Below are positions 50,936-59,828 of a stretch of 64,000 bases of DNA, piece after piece (position 1 is the first letter of the stretch; each line of letters opens with the position of its first letter). Position numbers and translations under genes: made by a program. This DNA is from Paraburkholderia phytofirmans OLGA172 (GTDB taxonomy: Bacteria > Pseudomonadota > Gammaproteobacteria > Burkholderiales > Burkholderiaceae). The notes below the pieces were generated by a model that saw only the letters and a list, made by a program, of their open reading frames with translations, was not told the origin of the DNA and searched no databases. Location: NCBI RefSeq assembly GCF_001634365.1, contig NZ_CP014579.1, positions 744,001 through 808,000 of the forward strand, written 5' to 3'.

Positions 50936-51799
50936 TTAAGCAGGCAGGGGCGTCACGGGGAAGATCGCATTGATCTGGCCGGTGCCCGAACTGCCGAAAT
51001 ACGGCGTAACGACTTCAACCTTGCCGTCGTAACGATCCCAGCCGAGCGCACCGAGCAGCATCGCGGTGTCGTGCATGCCGCCTTCGCCCCAGCATTTCTC
51101 GTTATACAGCGGCAGCATCTCGCAGAAGGTCTTCCAGTCGCCGGCTTCCCACAACTCGACCACCTTGCGGTCCATCTGTTCGAGAAATGGACTCCACACC
51201 TTGTGCATGAATTGCTCGGCGGTGCCGTTGTTGGCGAAGTGGTGGCTCAACGACCCGCTCGCCAGAATCGCCACGGTGCCGTCGTAGCGTTCCTCGATGG
51301 CCTTGCGTACCGCGAGGCCGAAGCGCGCGCTGGTTTCGAGGTCGTGCCACATGCACCAGCCGGCTACCGACACGGTCTTGAAGTGCTGGTCGCTATTCAT
51401 ATAGCGCATGGGCACCAGTGTGCCGTATTCGAGTTCGAGCGTGGTCTCGCTGTGCGCACGGCTCTTTACGCCCATTTCATTGGCGACTTCCGCAATCAGA
51501 TCGCCGAGCCCGACATTGCCAGGATACGCGTACGGCATGTTCTTGATGAAGTGCGGCAACTCGTTGCTCGTGTAGGCACCCTCGAATTTCGGCGCGCAAT
51601 TGATATGGTATTCGCTGTTCACCAGCCAATGCACGTCGAAGACGACGATCGTATCCACACCCAATTCGCGGCAGCGTCGCCCGATTTCATGGTGGCCGTC
51701 GATCGCGGGCTGACGGCAGCCTTTGTGCGGGCCGTCGAGTTCGGACAGATATAACGACGGGACGTGAGTGACTTTTGCTGCCAACGCGAGTTTGCCCAT
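50936..51799 (-). CDS. hpaD: 3,4-dihydroxyphenylacetate 2,3-dioxygenase
   Basis: A 287-residue class III (LigB-type) extradiol dioxygenase that opens the homoprotocatechuate ring with Fe(II). Candidate ligands and second-sphere residues lie in VTHVPSLYLSELDGPHKGCR, AIDGHHEIGRRC, TIVVFDVHWLVNSEYHINC and ASGSLSHHFANNGTAEQFMH, with a late CWGEGGMHDTAMLLGALGWD block. The start MGKLALAAKVTHVPSLYLSE is 61 bp after hpaE. Length normal. Confidence 0.95.
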   Translation of the reverse strand: MGKLALAAKVTHVPSLYLSELDGPHKGCRQPAIDGHHEIGRRCRELGVDTIVVFDVHWLVNSEYHINCAPKFEGAYTSNELPHFIKNMPYAYPGNVGLGDLIAEVANEMGVKSRAHSETTLELEYGTLVPMRYMNSDQHFKTVSVAGWCMWHDLETSARFGLAVRKAIEERYDGTVAILASGSLSHHFANNGTAEQFMHKVWSPFLEQMDRKVVELWEAGDWKTFCEMLPLYNEKCWGEGGMHDTAMLLGALGWDRYDGKVEVVTPYFGSSGTGQINAIFPVTPLPA

Positions 51800-51860
51800 C
51801 GCGGTCTCCTATTCTGTGTGGCGCGAGGCGTGATGCCCCCGCGCGCAAATGACCGGCGTG

Positions 51861-53318
51861 TCAGACGCCCCATCGCGGAATGTGATGCGAGCCGAGCGAC
51901 ACGCACACGTTCTTCGGTTCGAGGAACACTTCGTAGCTCCACGTGCCGCCTTCGCGGCCCACGCCTGATGCCTTGGTACCGCCGAACGGCTGGCGCAGAT
52001 CGCGCACGTTCTGGCTGTTGACGAAGCACATGCCCGCGTCGACAGCTGCGGCGACGCGATGCGCGCGGCCGGTGCTCTCGGTCCAGATGTAGCTCGACAA
52101 ACCATAGGAAATGTCGTTGGCGAGTTTGACCGCATCGGCTTCGTCGTCGAACGGAATCAGGCAGGCAACCGGGCCGAAAATCTCTTCCTGGGCAATCCGC
52201 ATGCGGTTGTCGACGTCGACGAACACGGTCGGTTGAACAAAGTTGCCTTTGCGCATGGCTTCGGGCAAGTCGGGCGCGTCGAGTCCGCCGCACGCGAGCG
52301 TGGCGCCTTCTTTGGGACCGAGTTCGATATAGCTGCGGACTTTGGCCAGATGTCCCTGGCTGATCATCGGGCCGACGATCGTGCTGTCGGTCAGCGGATC
52401 GCCCACGGTCAAGCGTTTTGCGCGTTCGATGAAACGTTCGGCAAAGCGCGCGTAAATCGAGCGCTGCACCAGAATGCGCGAACCCGCCGTGCAGCGCTCG
52501 CCGTTGTTCGAGAAGATCATGAATACTGCGGCGTCGAGTGCGCGCTCGAAATCGGCGTCGTCGAAAATCAAGAATGGTGATTTGCCGCCCAGTTCCATCG
52601 AAAACTTTTTCAGGCCGGCCGTTTGCACGATGCGGTTGCCGGTTGCCGTCGAGCCAGTGAACGACACCGCATGCACGTCCGGGTGCGCCACCAGCGGTTC
52701 GCCGGTGTCCTTGCCGAAGCCATGCACGACGTTCAGCACGCCGGCAGGAATGCCGGCCTCGAGGGCGAGATTGCCGAGCATCGAGGCGGTCAGCGGCGAC
52801 AGTTCGCTCATCTTCAACACGGCGGTATTGCCGAATGCGAGGCAGGGCGCGACCTTCCAAGTGGCCGTCATGAACGGCACGTTCCACGGCGAGATCAGCG
52901 CGCAGACGCCGACCGGGTGGAACAGCGTGTAGTTCAGGTGCGTATCGGTGGGATACGTATGACCGTCGACTCGGGTGCACATCTCCGCGAAATAGCTGAA
53001 GTTGTCGGCGGCGCGCGGCACGAGTTGCTTGCGCGTCTGCGAGATCGTCTGGCCGGTGTCCTTCGTTTCGGTCTCCGAGATGTCCGGCACGTTCTTCGCG
53101 ATCAGTTCGCCGAGCTTGCGAATGACTTTTGCGCGCTCCGCCGCGGGTTTGCCGGCCCACGCCGGAAACGCCTGTTTGGCCGCACGCACGGCGGCGTCGA
53201 CTTCTTGCGCACCGCCGCGGGCCACTTCCGCGAGCACGTCCTGCGTTGCCGGATTAACCGTCTCGAAGTAGTCTTTCGCGGTGCTCGGTTTGCCGTCGAT
53301 CAGGTGTTCGATTCGCAT
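51861..53318 (-). CDS. hpaE: 5-carboxymethyl-2-hydroxymuconate semialdehyde dehydrogenase
   Basis: A 485-residue aldehyde dehydrogenase from ATG 53318 (MRIEHLIDGKPSTAKDYFET), preceded by an AAGGACA ribosome site. Catalytic and cofactor motifs: ISPWNVPFMTATWKVAPCLA, VSFTGSTATGNRIVQTAG, the Glu in SMELGGKSPFLIFDDADFER, and the Cys in IFSNNGERCTAGSRILVQRS. It oxidises the HpaD ring-cleavage product with NAD. It sits between hpaG2 and hpaD as in the classical hpa order. Confidence 0.95.
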   Translation of the reverse strand: MRIEHLIDGKPSTAKDYFETVNPATQDVLAEVARGGAQEVDAAVRAAKQAFPAWAGKPAAERAKVIRKLGELIAKNVPDISETETKDTGQTISQTRKQLVPRAADNFSYFAEMCTRVDGHTYPTDTHLNYTLFHPVGVCALISPWNVPFMTATWKVAPCLAFGNTAVLKMSELSPLTASMLGNLALEAGIPAGVLNVVHGFGKDTGEPLVAHPDVHAVSFTGSTATGNRIVQTAGLKKFSMELGGKSPFLIFDDADFERALDAAVFMIFSNNGERCTAGSRILVQRSIYARFAERFIERAKRLTVGDPLTDSTIVGPMISQGHLAKVRSYIELGPKEGATLACGGLDAPDLPEAMRKGNFVQPTVFVDVDNRMRIAQEEIFGPVACLIPFDDEADAVKLANDISYGLSSYIWTESTGRAHRVAAAVDAGMCFVNSQNVRDLRQPFGGTKASGVGREGGTWSYEVFLEPKNVCVSLGSHHIPRWGV

Positions 53319-53375
53319 GCCTTGTCCTTTCTCTGGTCCCATAGCGCTTACCCCGATCCCATATAAAGCCGCCGA

Positions 53376-54134
53376 TCAGGCGCGGCCGAAGTCCGCGTCG
53401 GATGCAATCGTATTGACGAGACGGCCAAGCCCGTCGATTTCGCAGACCACTTCGTCACCCGCATTGACGTTGACGATGCCTTCCGGCGTGCCGGTCAGGA
53501 TCACGTCGCCGGGTGCGAGGGTCATGAAGCTGCTCAGGTATTCGATCAACGCCGGGATATCGGTGACGAGGTCGCGCGTGTTGCCGTGTTGCTGCCGCGT
53601 GCCATTCACGAACGTGCGCAATTCGAGTTGCGTGACGTCGTCGACATCGGCGGCGTCGACGAACCAGGGACCGAGCACCGTGCCGCCGTCGCGATTCTTC
53701 ACGCGCAGGTTGGGGCGGTAATAGTTTTCCAGATAGTCGCGGATCGCGTAGTCGTTGGCGATCATGTAGCCGGCCACATGCTGCATGGCGTTTTCACGCT
53801 TGACGTTCTGCGCGGTTTGGCCGATCACGACAGCCAGCTCGCACTCGTAGTGCATAAAGGCGACATCGGCGGGGCGGCGCGTGAAGCCGCGGTGACCAAT
53901 CACCGTGCCCGGGCCTTTGAGAAAGACCAAAGGTTCTTCCTGATTGTTGAACTGCAATTCCTTGGCGTGCTCGGCATAGTTCAAACCGAGCGCGAAGATC
54001 GTGCCGACCTCGATCGGTGCGAGCCACACCACTTCATCCTCACGACGCACGCGGCCGTCGGCGAGGCGTACGCCGTTGGCGTCCGGATAAGCTTCGTGAA
54101 TCGCGCCTGCATACGCAACACGGCCACGCATCAT
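53376..54134 (-). CDS. hpaG2: HpaG C-terminal-type subunit: HHDD isomerase / OPET decarboxylase
   Basis: A 252-residue fumarylacetoacetase-family enzyme. Key blocks: GLNYAEHAKELQFNNQEEPL, VFLKGPGTVIGHRGFTRRPA, FMHYECELAVVIGQTAQNVK (metal-binding Glu pair) and DVILTGTPEGIVNVNAGDEV. In E. coli HpaG both halves are one 429-residue protein; here they are two overlapping genes. It decarboxylates 5-oxopent-3-ene-1,2,5-tricarboxylate and/or isomerises 2-hydroxyhepta-2,4-dienedioate. Confidence 0.92.
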   Translation of the reverse strand: MMRGRVAYAGAIHEAYPDANGVRLADGRVRREDEVVWLAPIEVGTIFALGLNYAEHAKELQFNNQEEPLVFLKGPGTVIGHRGFTRRPADVAFMHYECELAVVIGQTAQNVKRENAMQHVAGYMIANDYAIRDYLENYYRPNLRVKNRDGGTVLGPWFVDAADVDDVTQLELRTFVNGTRQQHGNTRDLVTDIPALIEYLSSFMTLAPGDVILTGTPEGIVNVNAGDEVVCEIDGLGRLVNTIASDADFGRA

Positions 54135-54904
54135 GGCTGTTCCCCATCTTGTTCTTCTGCACCGGCAAACGATACTTCGAGCGGCGCCAATCCGCCAATC
54201 GATAGCGTGGCCGTGTTGCCGATATGGGCGATGGGAGAACCATAAGGCACGCCGAGCGTGATGACGTCACCGGCGCTCAGTGTCATGAAATCGGTTACGT
54301 CCGCAATCAATTGCGCGGCCTTGCGTACCGACGATGCAGTACTCGCCGTGAAGACCTCACGTCCTGGAAGCGAAACCTTGATCGTCAGATCGTCGGGCGT
54401 AGCAATATGACGCGCTGCAACCACCGCCGGTCCGATCACGCAAAAGCCGTCGCGTGCCCGGAACCGTACCGAGGGCCGGTACACGCTCGCATGCGGCACG
54501 CTCAGGTCGGCGACCAGCGTGTAGCCGGCGATATAGTCGAACGCCTGGCCGGCGCCGACGCGTGTTGCAGTGCGGCCAATCACGATACCCAGCGAAGCGC
54601 CGACTTCCACACCCAATGCATCATCAGGCACGACGACACGTGCGCGATGACCGGCAAAGCTATTGCGCGGCTTCAGATAGAGAATCGGCGCTTGCGGCGG
54701 TGCTTTATACGGTGTGGCATGCACCGCATCGCCCAATGCTTCCAGCGCGGCGCGGTCGTTCAGCAAGGTTCCATAGACAGCGCCGGAAACGGGTGCGCGG
54801 CAGGCCATGCCGCGTGCGAGCAGCGCGGCAACAGTGTCCGCATCCACGTCGCGAGGCAGCGCGTCGCCTTCGGGGTGCAACAGGTGATCGGCTAATGCAA
54901 ACAT
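54131..54904 (-). CDS. hpaG1: HpaG N-terminal-type subunit
   Basis: A 257-residue fumarylacetoacetase-family protein: YKAPPQAPILYLKPRNSFAG, LGVEVGASLGIVIGRTATRV, GYTLVADLSVPHASVYRPSV and SAGDVITLGVPYGSPIAHIG. In this half the acidic pair is weaker (EVGAS where hpaG2 has ECELA), as known for the N-terminal half of HpaG. It is the first gene of the operon and overlaps hpaG2 by 4 bp. The promoter lies in the gap to the divergent hpaR. Confidence 0.9.
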   Translation of the reverse strand: MFALADHLLHPEGDALPRDVDADTVAALLARGMACRAPVSGAVYGTLLNDRAALEALGDAVHATPYKAPPQAPILYLKPRNSFAGHRARVVVPDDALGVEVGASLGIVIGRTATRVGAGQAFDYIAGYTLVADLSVPHASVYRPSVRFRARDGFCVIGPAVVAARHIATPDDLTIKVSLPGREVFTASTASSVRKAAQLIADVTDFMTLSAGDVITLGVPYGSPIAHIGNTATLSIGGLAPLEVSFAGAEEQDGEQP

Positions 54905-54930
54905 AAATTAGCTGTCTCTCGGAGAAAACG

Positions 54931-54973
54931 CTAACATATTAGTAGTATTGCGCTTGATATCATCCACGGTCAA
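54931..54973 (-). promoter_or_regulatory. candidate hpaG promoter with HpaR operator
   Basis: On the minus strand a -35 TTGACC (54968-54973) and -10 AATACT (54944-54949) are 18 bp apart. A 12-bp imperfect palindrome, CTAACATATTAG (54931-54942), overlaps the expected transcript start about 33 bp upstream of the hpaG1 ATG. A MarR-type repressor bound there would block the operon. Boxes were read by eye only. Confidence 0.42.
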
Positions 54974-55036
54974 TAGCCTGTCGGCTGATCGCGGGTTTTC
55001 CCTTAAGTTTCGACGGCTGCCTTTAACTTATCCGCC

Positions 55037-55489
55037 ATGTCCGCTTCCGCTTCTACCCGAGTTCTGCACCGCAATCTGCCGATGTTGCTGCTGCGCGCCA
55101 GAGAAAAAATGATGGAGCGTTTCCGCCCATTGATTACCGCGCACGGACTGACCGAACAGCAGTGGCGCGTGATTCGCGCACTCAATGAGCACGGCTCGAT
55201 GGAGCCGCGCCACATCTCCGAGATCTGCACGATTTCGAGCCCGAGCATGGCCGGCGTGCTCGCGCGCATGGAGAGTATGGAACTGGTGACGAAGGAGCGT
55301 TTCGCGGAAGACCAGCGCCGCGTGCTGGTGTCGCTCACCGACACGAGCGTGGAACTGGTGCGCGTGATCTCGAAGGATCTCGAAGCGCACTATCGCGAGC
55401 TGGAGCGTAAGGTAGGGCCGGAAATCGTCGAGCGCGTGTATCGCGCGGTCGACGATCTGCTTGCCGGCCTTGAGGAAGAGGATGAGTGA
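55037..55489 (+). CDS. hpaR: HpaR, MarR-family repressor of homoprotocatechuate degradation
   Basis: A 150-residue MarR regulator: NLPMLLLRAREKMMERFRPL, ITAHGLTEQQWRVIRALNEH, then the winged helix ISEICTISSPSMAGVLARME and KERFAEDQRRVLVSLTDTSV. HpaR/HpcR represses the hpa operon and is released by the aromatic substrate. It is divergent from hpaG1 with 132 bp between them, as is usual for this system. Confidence 0.92.
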   Translation: MSASASTRVLHRNLPMLLLRAREKMMERFRPLITAHGLTEQQWRVIRALNEHGSMEPRHISEICTISSPSMAGVLARMESMELVTKERFAEDQRRVLVSLTDTSVELVRVISKDLEAHYRELERKVGPEIVERVYRAVDDLLAGLEEEDE

Positions 55490-55596
55490 AAGCCGTGGCT
55501 CAATCGCCCTTGTCGGGCGCAGCCCGTTTTCGGGGCCGCACGGGTGCGGTTCAGAGTTGTTCGGTCTTTTCTTTACCGGCTCAGGCGGGCAGCAGA

Positions 55597-56016
55597 CTAC
55601 CGATACTCGTCGATTTCGATAGTGCCGCCAAGCGACTCCATCATTACGCGAATATCGTCAGGGACGTCGGGTACACGATCGCCCGTCTCGTTGTGCCAAT
55701 AACAGAAGAACCGCATGCGCGCGTCGGTTCTCGCGATGGTCGCGCGCAAGTCGTCCCGAGGCAGTCCAAGCCGCTCGACCAGGTACCTGAGGTGCGGCTC
55801 AAGTCGGTTGCTCCTTACTGCTGCTTCACTGCTAACGCTCCAGTAGCCGAAGCGCCATCTGCTTTCGCTGACACGGCCTGACGGCAAGACCTTGAGTTCG
55901 CCTTTCACGCCGGAGCGATCTGGCAGCACATTGAAATACGCGGTCCAGAAATCTGGGGGTTCGGCATCCTGATAGATTGAAAAAGACGCGTATGCGAGGG
56001 GGGTATCCATTGACAT
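55597..56016 (-). CDS. DUF4279 domain protein, possible immunity protein
   Basis: A 139-residue protein from ATG 56016 (MSMDTPLAYASFSIYQDAEP); the longer upstream frame is not coding. The DUF4279 pattern is clear: FWTAYFNVLPDRSGVKGELK, RWRFGYWSVSSEAAVRSNRL, EPHLRYLVERLGLPRDDLRA, RMRFFCYWHNETGDRVPDVP and a final LGGTIEIDEY. DUF4279 proteins are often encoded near polymorphic toxins, and a toxin-like tail lies 13 bp upstream on the same strand, so an immunity role is plausible but unproven. Confidence 0.85.
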   Translation of the reverse strand: MSMDTPLAYASFSIYQDAEPPDFWTAYFNVLPDRSGVKGELKVLPSGRVSESRWRFGYWSVSSEAAVRSNRLEPHLRYLVERLGLPRDDLRATIARTDARMRFFCYWHNETGDRVPDVPDDIRVMMESLGGTIEIDEYR

Positions 56017-56029
56017 TGTGGCTTGTTCC

Positions 56030-56165
56030 TTAAGGTGCATAGACATGCATGTTGTCGATTTTTCCGCCGTTGAAATACACGTCTCCGTTGTCATGCCAGA
56101 TGACGTTGTCGTCTCCACTCGACACTTTCGCCATCCGCCGAAACCGCGTCGTACTCGGGAAACTG
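56030..56165 (-). pseudogene. possible C-terminal tail of a polymorphic (RHS/CDI-type) toxin, no intact gene
   Basis: The last about 45 codons of a minus-strand frame read TTRFRRMAKVSSGDDNVIWH, then DNGDVYFNGGKIDNMHVYAP and stop 13 bp before the DUF4279 start. W-H-D-N-G-D-V with a following G-x-K-I-D-N-x-H looks like the end of some secreted polymorphic toxins. Upstream frames carry no delivery domain, RHS core or intact toxin. Either a displaced toxin tip or a decayed small gene. The 5' limit is arbitrary. Confidence 0.35.
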
Positions 56166-56354
56166 CGCACCAGTCGCGCATGCATGATTCGGCAGGATGC
56201 GCAATGCGTGAGCGCCACGTCGATACAAGGTAAACTGCTTCGTCCGTAACGAAGTCGACAGCTTGACCCGCTAAAGTGTGCGCTTGAGCGAGGTGGGGCA
56301 GGCAATGTCTGCCGTCCATCGAATCCATGTCGCTTCCATTTGAAGAGAAGTCCA

Positions 56355-57530
56355 ATGCCGTTGTCACATGGACCGTCGAGCGGTCCCTCAAGCGGTCCCT
56401 CAAGCGGTCCCTCAAGCGGTCCGTCAGGCGCCGCTGACGGGTCGGCCAGCATGTCGCATGATCCCGCCTCTCGTCCAGCTGAAGGCTCGCAACAAAGTGC
56501 CCTGAAACAGGGGGTATTTCTGCACACGGGCTGGCGCAGCGCCGGAACGTGGATCTGGTCACGCCTGCGCGCACTCGATTCCGTGACCGGATTCTATGAA
56601 CCGTTCAGCAACGTGCTCGCCGATCTGAGCCTCGCCGACGTTTCCGCATCGCGTCCTACCTTGACTTCCGGGCATCCGCCGCTCGCCGCGCCGTATTTCG
56701 AAGAGTACCGGCCGTTTCTGCAAGAGGGGGCGCGCGGCGTAGCCGGATACAGGAAGCGCTTCGGCACGGATCGCTTCTCACCTGTACCCGACGCGGAATT
56801 CCCCGCGCTGCAGGCCTATTTGGCCAACCTGTGCGAGCGCGCCGCCGGGCAAGGCAGCGTACCCGTTTTCAAGTTTTGCCGTTCGTCGGGCCGGCTGCCG
56901 TGGCTCAAGCGCGCGTTTCCGCAAGCCATGCATGCAGCCGTGCTGCGAAATCCCGCATCGCAGTTTGCCTCGGGGTGGCTGCTCAATCAGCAATGGAGCA
57001 ATCCGTTCTTCGTGGCCGCGCCGTTTCGCGTGCTGGGTCTGAATCAGACGGAGCCGCTGGTCCGGCAGGCCATCGAAATCTGCGGCGTGAGCTTGCCGCC
57101 TGTTGTGGCGGCTTCGGATGACGCCTACGCCATCGCATGCGAACAATATGCGCGCACGGCGGAAGGCAACAACGCGTATCGGGCGTTCGTCGCGTTGTGG
57201 ATTCTTTGTGCGTTGCGGATGGCGGACGGCGTCGATCTGATGATCGACGTCGACCGGCTGGGACAGTCGCGTGAGTATGCGGCCGGATTGCGCGCCGGGT
57301 TCCAGGCGCAAACCGGTTTGTCGCCTGACTTCAGCGGCGCGCGCGATCTGGTCGAGGAGACGCGTCGCAGCGCGGCGCGCATGGTCGGAATCGATGGCCG
57401 CTCGATGCGAGCGGTTCATTCCGCGGCGCTGAAATTCCTCAAGGCGCAGAGCGGAACGGACGCCGCCTTTATCGAACTCATCCGCGAGAAGATGGTGCTC
57501 GCCAACGAATTGACCGAGCAATGGCGCTGA
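56355..57530 (+). CDS. sulfotransferase-like P-loop protein
   Basis: A 391-residue protein from ATG 56355, preceded by GAAGAGAAG. After a 45-residue Gly/Pro/Ser N-terminus comes a sulfotransferase-like fold: VFLHTGWRSAGTWIWSRLRA resembles the PAPS 5'-phosphosulfate loop (usually P-K-S/T-G-T-T-W), VFKFCRSSGRLPWLKRAFPQ follows, and AVLRNPASQFASGWLLNQQ resembles the RNPxxxxxS 3'-phosphate motif. Substrate unknown. The first residues are five GPSS-type units encoded by a 12-bp tandem repeat. No glycan or nod genes adjoin. Confidence 0.72.
   Translation: MPLSHGPSSGPSSGPSSGPSSGPSGAADGSASMSHDPASRPAEGSQQSALKQGVFLHTGWRSAGTWIWSRLRALDSVTGFYEPFSNVLADLSLADVSASRPTLTSGHPPLAAPYFEEYRPFLQEGARGVAGYRKRFGTDRFSPVPDAEFPALQAYLANLCERAAGQGSVPVFKFCRSSGRLPWLKRAFPQAMHAAVLRNPASQFASGWLLNQQWSNPFFVAAPFRVLGLNQTEPLVRQAIEICGVSLPPVVAASDDAYAIACEQYARTAEGNNAYRAFVALWILCALRMADGVDLMIDVDRLGQSREYAAGLRAGFQAQTGLSPDFSGARDLVEETRRSAARMVGIDGRSMRAVHSAALKFLKAQSGTDAAFIELIREKMVLANELTEQWR
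56370..56429 (+). repeat. 12-bp tandem repeat, five in-frame units
   Basis: Five 12-bp units starting GGTCCCTCAAGC (first GGACCGTCGAGC, last GGTCCGTCAGGC), three of them identical, coding GPSS in the N-terminus of the sulfotransferase-like protein. Copy-number change would keep the reading frame. Confidence 0.9.
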
Positions 57531-57619
57531 ATGTTCGATAGGTACGCGGCAGTGCGAATCGTCGCGTACTTGTGCCGGGCGTGATTTCAGTTATCAGCAC
57601 CTAATGCGGCTCTAACGCT

Positions 57620-57880
57620 CTAACGGCCGCCGGGACCGCCGTCCGGATTGCGGCGCCATGGCGCGTCGGAGAAGTACTGGTCCGGCTTGAAAAATACCGC
57701 GCTGCCCGTTACCGCGACCAGCTTGCCGAGCCTGCCTTCCTCGATCGGTTGCTTCGCTCGGGCCATGATTGGGCTGTGAGCCCGGTGATGACCGACCAGC
57801 ATTTTCACGCCGGAGCGCTCGACCTCGTCGACGAGCGTCTCCGCTTCCTCAACCGTGGACGCGAGCGGTTTTTCGGGCGG
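57620..57880 (-). pseudogene. relic of a Gfo/Idh/MocA-family oxidoreductase
   Basis: About 85 codons read from the catalytic EKP motif (EKPLASTVEEAETLVDEVER) through SGVKMLVGHHRAHSPIMARA and LGKLVAVTGSAVFFKPDQYF to SDAPWRRNPDGGPGGR and a TAG. The Rossmann N-terminus and the substrate domain are both gone. In full-length relatives the GGP is followed by a conserved HxxH-type helix; here the sequence diverges and stops. The short gap around it contains no other gene. Confidence 0.78.
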
Positions 57881-57939
57881 CTACGGCGATCCGGGTCCGG
57901 TTCATGGATAAGCTTTCTCCGGTGGCAGAAAGAGCGGGG

Positions 57940-59346
57940 TTATACGAGCGCTTTCTTGGCCTCAGCCATGGTCTGGGCCCGCTGCAGTTCGTATTCGTGC
58001 TTGTCGATCGGAACGGCATTGCGTTCGCCCAGGTCGCTCAGCTTGACGCGGAAGTTCTCGCGTGCGCTCCAGGCCGTTACCGCTGCAACGATCGTGATGG
58101 CAAAGGTGATTGCGCCGATGGTGAGCGGAACATCGTGCGATCCGGGCGGCGCCACATAGGCGAACAGCGCCGGCAGCAGCGCGGTAATCGTGGTGCCGAT
58201 GTTCTGGCCGATCGCCATCGCGGACACGCGTGAGCGGGTCGGGAACAGCTCCGGAAAGAAACTCGGAAAGATGGCGTTATAGCCTTGATAGATGATGCCC
58301 CACATAAGGATCGACATGACCATCGCGAGCGGCACGTTCTTGATGCTGATCGCGTAGAGATAGCCGAACGAGAGCAGCCCCGCGCCGAGCGCGCCGACGA
58401 TGATTGGCAGGCGGCGTCCGATCCGGTCGGACAGATTGCCCACGTAGGGAATCACCAGCACGGCGACGATGTTGCCGATTACCGGAATCCACAGATAGAC
58501 ACTCTTGGAAAAGCCGATGCCGTACGATGGCTGAACCGCATACGCCGCGCCGAAAATGGTGGCGACGACAGGGATCACGTTCATCAGCGAGCAGCCGACC
58601 ACCCGCAACATATCCCCCCAGTTATAACGGAAGGCTTCGACGATCGGTGACCTGGGTATGGCGCCGCTGGCGTCTTCCTTGGTGAAAGCCGGCGTTTCAT
58701 GGACCTCGCGGCGAATGATGTAGCCGGCAATCAGCACCACCGAACTCAACAGAAACGGAATCCGCCAGCCCCACGAGTTGAACGCGCTCTCTTCCATGAA
58801 GTAGGCGAGTGGCAGGAATACGGCCGCGGCGAGAATCTGCCCCGCTTGCACGCCTTGCAGCGTGAAGCTTGCGTAGTAGCCGCGCCGCCCGAACGGTGCA
58901 TGTTCGAGAATCATGGAGCTCGCGCCCGAGATTTCGCCGGCCACGGCAAAACCCTGGATCAGGCGGAGAACGACTAGCAGTGCCGGTGCAAGCAGGCCCA
59001 CCTGGCGGTAGGTGGGCAGAAAGCCGACCGCCATCGTCGAGAGGCCCATCAGGAACATGCATACCAGCAGGACGTTTTTCCGGCCGTGCGTGTCGCCCCA
59101 GTGCCCCAGCACGACCGCGCCGATGGGCCGCGCAACATAGCCGACGCCATAGGTCGCGAGCGATGCGACGATGGCGATCTTCGGATTGCCGGATGGAAAG
59201 AACAACTGAGGAAAGATAAGGGCCGCTGCCTGCGCGTAGATGAAGAAATCGTAGTATTCGAGCGCCGAGCCGATCCAGCCGCTAGCGGTCGCCTTGCGAG
59301 CCTGCGAGCGACGCTCGCGGCCGCCTGCCGATGCGTTCGTTTCCAT
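57940..59346 (-). CDS. MHS-family MFS transporter (metabolite:proton symporter)
   Basis: A 468-residue, twelve-helix permease of the metabolite:H+ symporter group (ShiA/ProP/KgtP-like). Signatures: ATASGWIGSALEYYDFFIYA, ARPIGAVVLGHWGDTHGRKN, LRLIQGFAVAGEISGASSMI and YNAIFPSFFPELFPTRSRVS. Substrate not determinable; an organic acid or betaine is likely. Between it and the divergent mmsA lies a 482-bp gap. The codons around the start METNASAGGRERRSQARK are normal. Confidence 0.93.
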   Translation of the reverse strand: METNASAGGRERRSQARKATASGWIGSALEYYDFFIYAQAAALIFPQLFFPSGNPKIAIVASLATYGVGYVARPIGAVVLGHWGDTHGRKNVLLVCMFLMGLSTMAVGFLPTYRQVGLLAPALLVVLRLIQGFAVAGEISGASSMILEHAPFGRRGYYASFTLQGVQAGQILAAAVFLPLAYFMEESAFNSWGWRIPFLLSSVVLIAGYIIRREVHETPAFTKEDASGAIPRSPIVEAFRYNWGDMLRVVGCSLMNVIPVVATIFGAAYAVQPSYGIGFSKSVYLWIPVIGNIVAVLVIPYVGNLSDRIGRRLPIIVGALGAGLLSFGYLYAISIKNVPLAMVMSILMWGIIYQGYNAIFPSFFPELFPTRSRVSAMAIGQNIGTTITALLPALFAYVAPPGSHDVPLTIGAITFAITIVAAVTAWSARENFRVKLSDLGERNAVPIDKHEYELQRAQTMAEAKKALV

Positions 59347-59828
59347 GTCGTCTCCTGAACAGAAATGTTTTGATCAGCTTCTGTGGCTGCTTCATTTGCG
59401 TCTTTAAAGTGAATTTTTGCAAGCCAGGACTTATCGGGAAGCGGCTGTCAATTGCCGTCGGCGGTCCGGTGCGGGTGCCGAAATGCACTGCCGCGTGGAT
59501 AGATCTGCCAGTGAGACCGGGTTAACCAGTACTTTGGGATCCATGGTATTTCGTCTGATCAGCTTCGCTTGCCTGATCCAAGCGCACTCGTCACGCATGG
59601 CGTGGGCGGCATTTGAGCGGAGCCTGGCGTATGGAGGCCACCCGGATAGGGTCACGAATGGATGCCCTTTCCTGAGGTTGCACCGGTCAGACTGACCAGC
59701 ACAGTTGCCATACGAAAAACAATACAGTGAGGCGCGGTTTTATTGTGCTGTATCGGGAATATGGCCGGCACCGTCGATACAGTTGGCGGGTCCACCCTTG
59801 CGGCCTTTCCCGAACACGAGGTAACGAA
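59347..59828. other. 482-bp divergent gap between the MHS permease and mmsA
   Basis: Must hold the promoters of both genes. A short minus-strand frame (59431-59655) has no family likeness. AT-rich patches lie at 59360-59410 and 59705-59760. No operator was recognised. Confidence 0.4.
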
